Assembly: GCA_946887295.1 (NCBI GenBank)
Contig: CAMPKP010000128.1
Span: 1-10,333 of the forward strand
Length of the DNA stretch: 10,333 nt
Source: an uncultured Gemmatimonadota bacterium
Lineage (GTDB): Bacteria > Gemmatimonadota > Gemmatimonadetes > Gemmatimonadales > GWC2-71-9
Direction: 5' to 3'
Within the stretch, counting starts at the first letter, position 1. Each line of letters opens with the position of its first letter. Position numbers and translations under genes: made by a program. This document shows positions 6,694 through 10,333 of this stretch, in pieces. The notes beneath the pieces are model-generated. The model saw only the letters and a program-made list of their open reading frames with translations, had not been told where the DNA came from and searched no databases.

Positions 6694-7679
6694 GAAAGAG
6701 CCGGCGGGGCCTGGACGTCGAGCAGGACCTTTCCGGTCGTCCGGCGCGACTCGAGCTCGGCATGCGCCTCCGGCGCGGCCGCCAGCGGAAACTCCCTGCC
6801 GATCCGCACGGCGAGCGATCCGTCGGCCACCCAGCCGAAGAGCTCCTCCGACCGGCGCAGCAGCTCGGCCCGGGTGAGGACGTAGTGCGCGAGAGAGGGA
6901 CGAGTCAGATAGAGAGAGCCCTTCTGACTCAGAACCTGCGGATCGAATGGCGCGATCGGGCCGCTCGATTGACCGTACAGGACCATCATCCCGCGAGGCG
7001 CCAGGGAGTCGAGCCCCTTGAGAAAGGTGGTCCGGCCCACCGAGTCGTAGATCACCTGCACGCCGGCTCCGCCGGTGATCCGTTTCGTCTCCGCCTGGAA
7101 ATCGTCCCTGGTATAGAGAATCACTTCGTGCGCGCCGGCCTGCAGCGCGAGGCGGGCCTTCTCCTCGGTACTCGTCGTGCCGATGACTCGCGCGCCGAGA
7201 CGATTAGCGATCTGGCAGAGGAGCAGGCCGACGCCGCCGGCAGCCGCGTGCACCAGGCAGGTGTCGCCCGGGCGGAGGGTGTACGTGCTCGTCGCGAGGT
7301 AGTGCGCGGTCAGGCCCTGGAGCATCACGGCGGCGCCGATTCGGGTGTCTACCTCGTCGGGCAGCGGCACGACGCGCTCGGCCGCTGCAAGGGCGTACTC
7401 GGCGTAGGCGCCCATGACGCTCTCCGACACCACCCGCTCGCCCGGCCGGCAGGTAGTGACGCCGTCGCCGATCCGCTCGACGATTCCGGCGGCTTCCCTG
7501 CCGACCGTGAATGGGAGAGACAGGGGGTAGAGACCGGTGCGGTGGTAGACGTCCACGAAGTTGACGCCCGCGGCCTCGACCCGGATCAGCACCTGGCCGG
7601 CACCGGGCGTCGGGATCGGCACTTCCTCCAGCCGCAGTACCTCGGGGCCACCGGTGGCATGGACGCGAACAGCCTTCAT
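6690..7679 (-). CDS. NADPH:quinone oxidoreductase (zinc-independent MDR family)
   Basis: The product has 329 residues, close to E. coli QorA (about 327). The N-terminal GroES-like part carries GGPEVL (10-15), [16 protein letters not shown] (38-52) and GREAAGIVE. The Rossmann part carries [14 protein letters not shown] (145-158), the NADP(H)-binding loop, then GTTSTEEKA (167-175), whose Ser and Lys suit NADPH. The zinc-binding cysteine cluster of alcohol dehydrogenases is missing, as expected for quinone reductases. The enzyme would reduce quinones or related enones with NADPH in the cytoplasm. ATG 7679 has GGAG five bases upstream. The stop overlaps the sulfurtransferase start, and the stress-protein gene ends only 41 bases upstream, so all three may share a transcript. 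The physiological substrate cannot be read from sequence; crotonyl- or enone-reductases of the same family are possible. Confidence 0.92.
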   Translation of the reverse strand: MKAVRVHATGGPEVLRLEEVPIPTPGAGQVLIRVEAAGVNFVDVYHRTGLYPLSLPFTVGREAAGIVERIGDGVTTCRPGERVVSESVMGAYAEYALAAAERVVPLPDEVDTRIGAAVMLQGLTAHYLATSTYTLRPGDTCLVHAAAGGVGLLLCQIANRLGARVIGTTSTEEKARLALQAGAHEVILYTRDDFQAETKRITGGAGVQVIYDSVGRTTFLKGLDSLAPRGMMVLYGQSSGPIAPFDPQVLSQKGSLYLTRPSLAHYVLTRAELLRRSEELFGWVADGSLAVRIGREFPLAAAPEAHAELESRRTTGKVLLDVQAPPALS

Positions 7680-7706
7680 CGGCGCTCCAAGGGTTGGGGT
7701 CGCCGT

Positions 7707-7712
7707 AATCTA
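7707..7712 (-). promoter_or_regulatory. Possible -10 element upstream of the quinone reductase gene
   Basis: TAGATT on the minus strand, in GTAGATTACGG, 27 bases before the ATG at 7679. It is the only A+T-rich patch in the 41-base gap. No clear -35 box is seen, so an internal promoter is only suggested. Confidence 0.22.
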
Positions 7713-7720
7713 CGTCCGGC

Positions 7721-8395
7721 TCAGAGGGTGAGCAGGCGGCGCTCCGGTCCGGTGTACGCCGGGTCGAGGAAGATGCGGCGCTCGGCGCCGGCGTACGCGC
7801 TCGGTGCGGCGGCGCCCGGCACCGAATTGTCGCGGGCCGACCAGTCGGGGCCACCGAAGCGCTGGGCGCCGCTGGGCCCCAGATCCACTTCGTGGCGCTG
7901 GAGGATCGCCAGCGCCTCGGGCGTCCGCTCGCGGGCGTCCACGGTCACCAGCGTGCCGCCGGACCGCAGTCCGCTGTCGAAGTGCCGGGCATCCTCCTCG
8001 GGCACACCGACCGAGACGAGCGCCCCAAGCAGTCCTCCGGTGGCGGCGCCGACCCCGGCGCCGGTGATCACGGAGGCGAGCACTCCGCCGACGACTACCG
8101 GCCCGAGGCCCGGGACCAGCAGCGATCCGATGAGACCGAGAAGACCTCCGAGCAGCCCACCGCTCACCGCGCCCTTGGCCGCGCCTTCGGCCGTCTCGCC
8201 GCCAGCGCCTTCGAGCAGGTCGGCCTGCTCGACGCGATCCTGCATCGCCACGCCGATCCGCTCCTGCGGAAATCCCGCGGCCGTGAGGTCGCGGATCGCC
8301 GCCTCGGCGGTCGACCGATGCTGGAAGAGGCCGACGACCGTGCGGCTGGTCGTTGCCTGTGGATTCATCTCGGGGTTGTCGTCGATCCCGCTCAT
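7721..8395 (-). CDS. YflT-type general stress protein with glycine-zipper segment
   Basis: The 224-residue product starts at ATG 8395 (MSGIDDNPEMNPQ), which has AGGAG seven bases upstream. Residues about 18-58 (RTVVGLFQHRSTAEAAIRDL...) form a ferredoxin-like beta-alpha unit typical of heat-induced YflT/general-stress proteins. A glycine-zipper region follows at about 74-130, with GxxxG repeats around LLGGLLGLIGSLLVPGLGP and ASVITGAGVGAATGGLL, able to insert in or oligomerise at membranes. A second beta-alpha half follows (GGTLVTVDA through ALAILQRHEVDL, about 146-172). The tail is low-complexity and ends with two copies of Y-x-G-x-E-R-R at 201-207 and 214-220. The biochemical role of the family is unknown; stress induction is inferred from relatives. 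An inverted repeat overlaps the ribosome binding site. An upstream extension to 8434 would use TTG and lacks support. Confidence 0.82.
   Translation of the reverse strand: MSGIDDNPEMNPQATTSRTVVGLFQHRSTAEAAIRDLTAAGFPQERIGVAMQDRVEQADLLEGAGGETAEGAAKGAVSGGLLGGLLGLIGSLLVPGLGPVVVGGVLASVITGAGVGAATGGLLGALVSVGVPEEDARHFDSGLRSGGTLVTVDARERTPEALAILQRHEVDLGPSGAQRFGGPDWSARDNSVPGAAAPSAYAGAERRIFLDPAYTGPERRLLTL
7736..7799 (-). repeat. Two near-identical 25-base units coding for the Y-x-G-x-E-R-R motif
   Basis: Bases 7736-7760 and 7775-7799 match at 20 of 25 positions, offset by 39 bases (13 codons). They encode YTGPERR and YAGAERR at the extreme C-terminus of the stress protein. The in-frame offset suggests an internal duplication or selection for a repeated peptide motif. 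Confidence 0.6.
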
Positions 8396-8400
8396 GCTCC

Positions 8401-8432
8401 GGCTCCTGGTGGTCGAATAGCCTCCAGGAGCC
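8401..8432. repeat. Perfect 9+9 inverted repeat covering the stress-gene ribosome binding site
   Basis: GGCTCCTGG (8401-8409) and CCAGGAGCC (8424-8432) are exact reverse complements around a 14-base spacer. In the minus-strand mRNA the arm next to the start contains the AGGAG (8407-8403) used by the gene starting at 8395, so the folded form would hide it. It may instead be a protein-binding dyad, since a -10-like TAGGTT (8438-8433) lies directly upstream of the outer arm. Confidence 0.55.
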
Positions 8433-8460
8433 AACCTACGATGGGGGAGCAGGCGCGGGG

Positions 8461-8474
8461 GTGACGATCCTCAC
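8461..8474. promoter_or_regulatory. Interrupted palindrome between egtA and the stress gene
   Basis: GTGACGATCCTCAC reads GTGA-C-GATC-C-TCAC, a 14-base palindrome with one mismatched pair, in the 131-base gap (8396-8526). It is a possible operator for the stress gene. Apart from this and the 8401-8432 dyad, I see nothing in that gap. Confidence 0.2.
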
Positions 8475-8521
8475 AGGGGAGTCGCGTCAGGCGGCAATGG
8501 CTTCGGGTCCTTGCCCAGCGA

Positions 8522-8536
8522 CGCGGCTATGCCGCG
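8522..8536 (-). terminator. Small stem-loop spanning the egtA stop codon
   Basis: CGCGGC (8522-8527), three bases TAT, then GCCGCG (8531-8536) form a perfect six-pair stem including the TAG stop of egtA. There is no T-run after it on the minus strand, so terminator function is doubtful. Confidence 0.15.
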
Positions 8537-9780
8537 ATCTCGGTGCCCGCGAGATCGTCCGCCGGAGACCGCCCGCGGCGGGTATACCGGTCGAAGAAGG
8601 CGCGGGCCTGCTCGAGATCCGACGGGTGGAAACAGGCGGGCCCCAGCGCCTGGCACCCGGCCAGCGCCAGGTCCACCAGATCCACCGCCGTGCGCCGTAT
8701 GGCAGGATCGCCGAGGCCGAGGCGTCCGGCACGGTGGAGGAGGATCTCATCGGGCCGGCCGAGCAGATCGGCCGCGGCGCGCAATGCCCGGGGGTCGTAG
8801 GCGAGCCCGACCGCGAGCGCTACGGGTGCCGCGTACCACTCCGGGGCCACGGCATCACACGATCGCAGCTCCAGGTGGCCGCGAGGCCGCACCTCGGGAA
8901 AGAGGGTGGTCAGGTGATCGTGCCACTCCTCGAGCGTGGGTCGCGCGTGCCGCAGCCATTCGCCGAAAGGACGGTGCTCGCCGTCGAGCTCGGGCAGGAG
9001 AATCGCCGGGGCACGCAGCGCGAAGTCGAGGTATGCCGCCACCGGCGCATCCCCATCCCACGGCAATCCGGTCCGGGCGGGGTCCAGCGCGCGCCAGACC
9101 TGCGCCCGGGTGCTGCGGCATCCGGTGCGCCTGCCGGCGTAGACCGGCGAGCTCGCGAAAATCGCGGTCGCGTATGGGGCCGCGGCGTTCGACACCAGCC
9201 ACCGAAGCCACGGCTCGTCGTCCAGATCGAGGCTCACCTGGAATGCGGCCGTCTGACGCATCATCATCGCGCCGGCCGGGCCGATCCGGGCGAGGTAGTC
9301 GGCCATGCGCGCGTAACGCCTGGTGCGAAGCAGCAGGGGCGCCTCGTCGGCCGAATTGTGCGGATCGATGCCGACCGCCATGAGCTCGACGCCCTCGGCC
9401 GCCGCCGCCGCGCGGAGCGGGAGCACCACCGACCGCAGCAGCCCCAGCAGCGCACTCGGCGTGCGGCAGGCGGGAGAGCTGTACTCCAGCTGCCCGCCCG
9501 GCTCGAAGGTCAGCGTACCTGCCGGCAGCTCGAAGCAGGGCGTGCCCTTGGCCGTGCGGGTTTCCTTCCACCTCTGCCGGGCGCCGAACCGGCGCAGCAG
9601 CGGCAGGGTGCCGGGCGCCGTGCCGGTCTCCAGCAGACACCGCCGGCCGGTACCGGCCTCGACCGGGATGAACTCCACCTCGGCACCCACCCGCCGCGGC
9701 GTGAGCGACGCGGCCGGCGGCGCCGCGAAGGCGTGCTCCGCCAGATCGGCCTCGAGCGCGGCGCGCAGCTCGAGGCTCAC
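8527..9780 (-). CDS. egtA: Glutamate-cysteine ligase EgtA (ergothioneine pathway)
   Basis: The 417-residue product belongs to the GCS2 / plant-type glutamate-cysteine ligase family, which joins glutamate and cysteine with ATP. Visible marks are VGAEVEFIP with acidic metal/ATP residues (31-39), AGTLTFEPGGQLEYSSP (87-103), AMMMRQTAAFQVSLDL (171-186) and HLELRSCDA (302-310). Length and layout fit actinobacterial EgtA (about 430). The GTG start at 9780 overlaps the egtD stop by four bases (GTGA), which ties the gene to ergothioneine: gamma-glutamylcysteine is the sulfur donor for the mycobacterial-type EgtB. A role in glutathione synthesis by the same product cannot be excluded, because no glutathione synthetase gene is visible. 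The gene is the last of its operon in this window. The cytoplasmic enzyme appears complete. Confidence 0.92.
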   Translation of the reverse strand: MSLELRAALEADLAEHAFAAPPAASLTPRRVGAEVEFIPVEAGTGRRCLLETGTAPGTLPLLRRFGARQRWKETRTAKGTPCFELPAGTLTFEPGGQLEYSSPACRTPSALLGLLRSVVLPLRAAAAAEGVELMAVGIDPHNSADEAPLLLRTRRYARMADYLARIGPAGAMMMRQTAAFQVSLDLDDEPWLRWLVSNAAAPYATAIFASSPVYAGRRTGCRSTRAQVWRALDPARTGLPWDGDAPVAAYLDFALRAPAILLPELDGEHRPFGEWLRHARPTLEEWHDHLTTLFPEVRPRGHLELRSCDAVAPEWYAAPVALAVGLAYDPRALRAAADLLGRPDEILLHRAGRLGLGDPAIRRTAVDLVDLALAGCQALGPACFHPSDLEQARAFFDRYTRRGRSPADDLAGTEIAA

Positions 9781-10333
9781 GCGGGCGCGCCCACCACGAG
9801 CGCGAAGAGCGACTCCGGATCGGTCCGCCAGGCCTCGATCTCCAGCCCGGCAGGCTCGAACAGCTGGCGTACGCTCTCGCGGTCATGCTTGCAGCTGATC
9901 TCGGTCCGGAGCGACTCGCCGGCCCGGAAGCGGACCGTGCCGACGCCGGGCACCGTCACCTCCTGCGCCCGGCGCGATACCAGATGCATCTCGATCCGGT
10001 GCGCCACCGGCTCGTAGAACGCCAGGTGGTCGAAGGAGGACGGGTCGAAGTCGGACCCGAGCTCCTGATTGAGCACCAGCAGCATGTTGCGGTTGAACGC
10101 GGCGGTCACTTCCCGCGCGTCGTTGTACGCTGCCTCGATGCGGGAGGCGTCCTTCCGCAGATCCACGCCCATGAGAAAGCGGTCCCCCGGCTCCATGGAG
10201 GCCCGCACCCGGCCGAGCAGCCGGATCGCCGCGGGCGGATAGAAGTTGCCGATCGTGCCGCCGAGGAATGCGAAGAGTGCCGGGTGCGGCATCCGGCGCG
10301 GGAGATTGAACTCCTCGGAGATGTCGGCGATCG
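9777..10333 (-). CDS. egtD: EgtD, L-histidine N-alpha-methyltransferase (C-terminal part, cut by window edge)
   Basis: The frame is open through the right edge; 184 residues plus stop are visible, roughly the C-terminal 55-60% of a protein of about 320. EgtD trimethylates the alpha-amino group of histidine with S-adenosylmethionine to give hercynine, the first ergothioneine intermediate. Present are the end of the Rossmann domain with FAFLGGTIGNF (its Asn contacts substrate in the mycobacterial enzyme) and GDRFLMGVDLRKD, then the EgtD-specific domain with AAYNDAREVTAAFNRN, HRIEMHLVS and LRTEISCKHD. The Tyr of YNDA and the Glu and Ser of TEISCK correspond to known histidine-binding residues. 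The internal ATG at 10292 is not the start, since conserved sequence (IADISEEFNLPRR) continues upstream of it. The stop overlaps the egtA start, so the two are translationally coupled. Confidence 0.95.
   Translation of the reverse strand, partial: IADISEEFNLPRRMPHPALFAFLGGTIGNFYPPAAIRLLGRVRASMEPGDRFLMGVDLRKDASRIEAAYNDAREVTAAFNRNMLLVLNQELGSDFDPSSFDHLAFYEPVAHRIEMHLVSRRAQEVTVPGVGTVRFRAGESLRTEISCKHDRESVRQLFEPAGLEIEAWRTDPESLFALVVGAPA

Noticed and set aside
6486..8420. Plus-strand open frame of 644 codons opposite the sulfurtransferase, quinone reductase and stress genes
   Set aside because: Composition is that of an antisense shadow, and the minus strand encodes clear conserved proteins.
8353..10017. 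Plus-strand open frame of 554 codons opposite egtA/egtD
   Set aside because: Antisense shadow of recognised enzymes; no start signal or domain.

Overview
The window is about 70% G+C and almost fully coding. No intergenic stretch exceeds about 135 bases, and I see no tRNA, rRNA, CRISPR array, insertion sequence or phage gene. The base composition, an O-antigen ligase-type membrane protein, a lipoprotein with a lipobox, and the gene families present all suggest a high-GC Gram-negative bacterium, possibly a soil Gemmatimonadota or relative. The taxonomic guess is inference only. Many long open frames opposite the real genes, including one above 1,400 codons, are compositional shadows.

Region A (1-2232, minus strand): eutB, the large subunit of ethanolamine ammonia-lyase, is followed 12 bases later by a TerB-family protein. 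That gene overlaps by four bases the start of a small all-helical protein that runs off the left edge. No eutC is present beside eutB.

Region B (2273-5795, plus strand): this region diverges from eutB across about 40 bases. It holds a membrane-embedded M48/Ste24-type zinc protease and, nine bases later, an O-antigen ligase/polymerase-type protein with a TPR-like tail. After a gap of about 110 bases with a hairpin and a possible promoter comes a small lipoprotein resembling a stripped-down Cu/Zn superoxide dismutase.

Region C (5839-8395, minus strand): a glycine-zipper stress protein of the YflT type comes first, then a quinone oxidoreductase, then a 3-mercaptopyruvate sulfurtransferase. The last two overlap by four bases (GTGA). 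The stress gene has a perfect 9+9-base inverted repeat covering its ribosome binding site.

Region D (8527-10333, minus strand): the C-terminal half of EgtD (histidine trimethylation) overlaps by four bases egtA (gamma-glutamylcysteine synthesis). This is an ergothioneine operon entering from the right edge. Egt proteins, the sulfurtransferase, the quinone reductase, the stress protein and the SOD-like lipoprotein together give the right half a thiol and oxidative-stress flavour, but shared regulation is not shown by the sequence.

I found no clearly new multi-gene system. The best leads are the orphan eutB, the minimal SOD-like lipoprotein, the SD-covering dyad of the stress gene with its duplicated C-terminal motif, and the O-antigen ligase homologue lacking the usual loop histidine.
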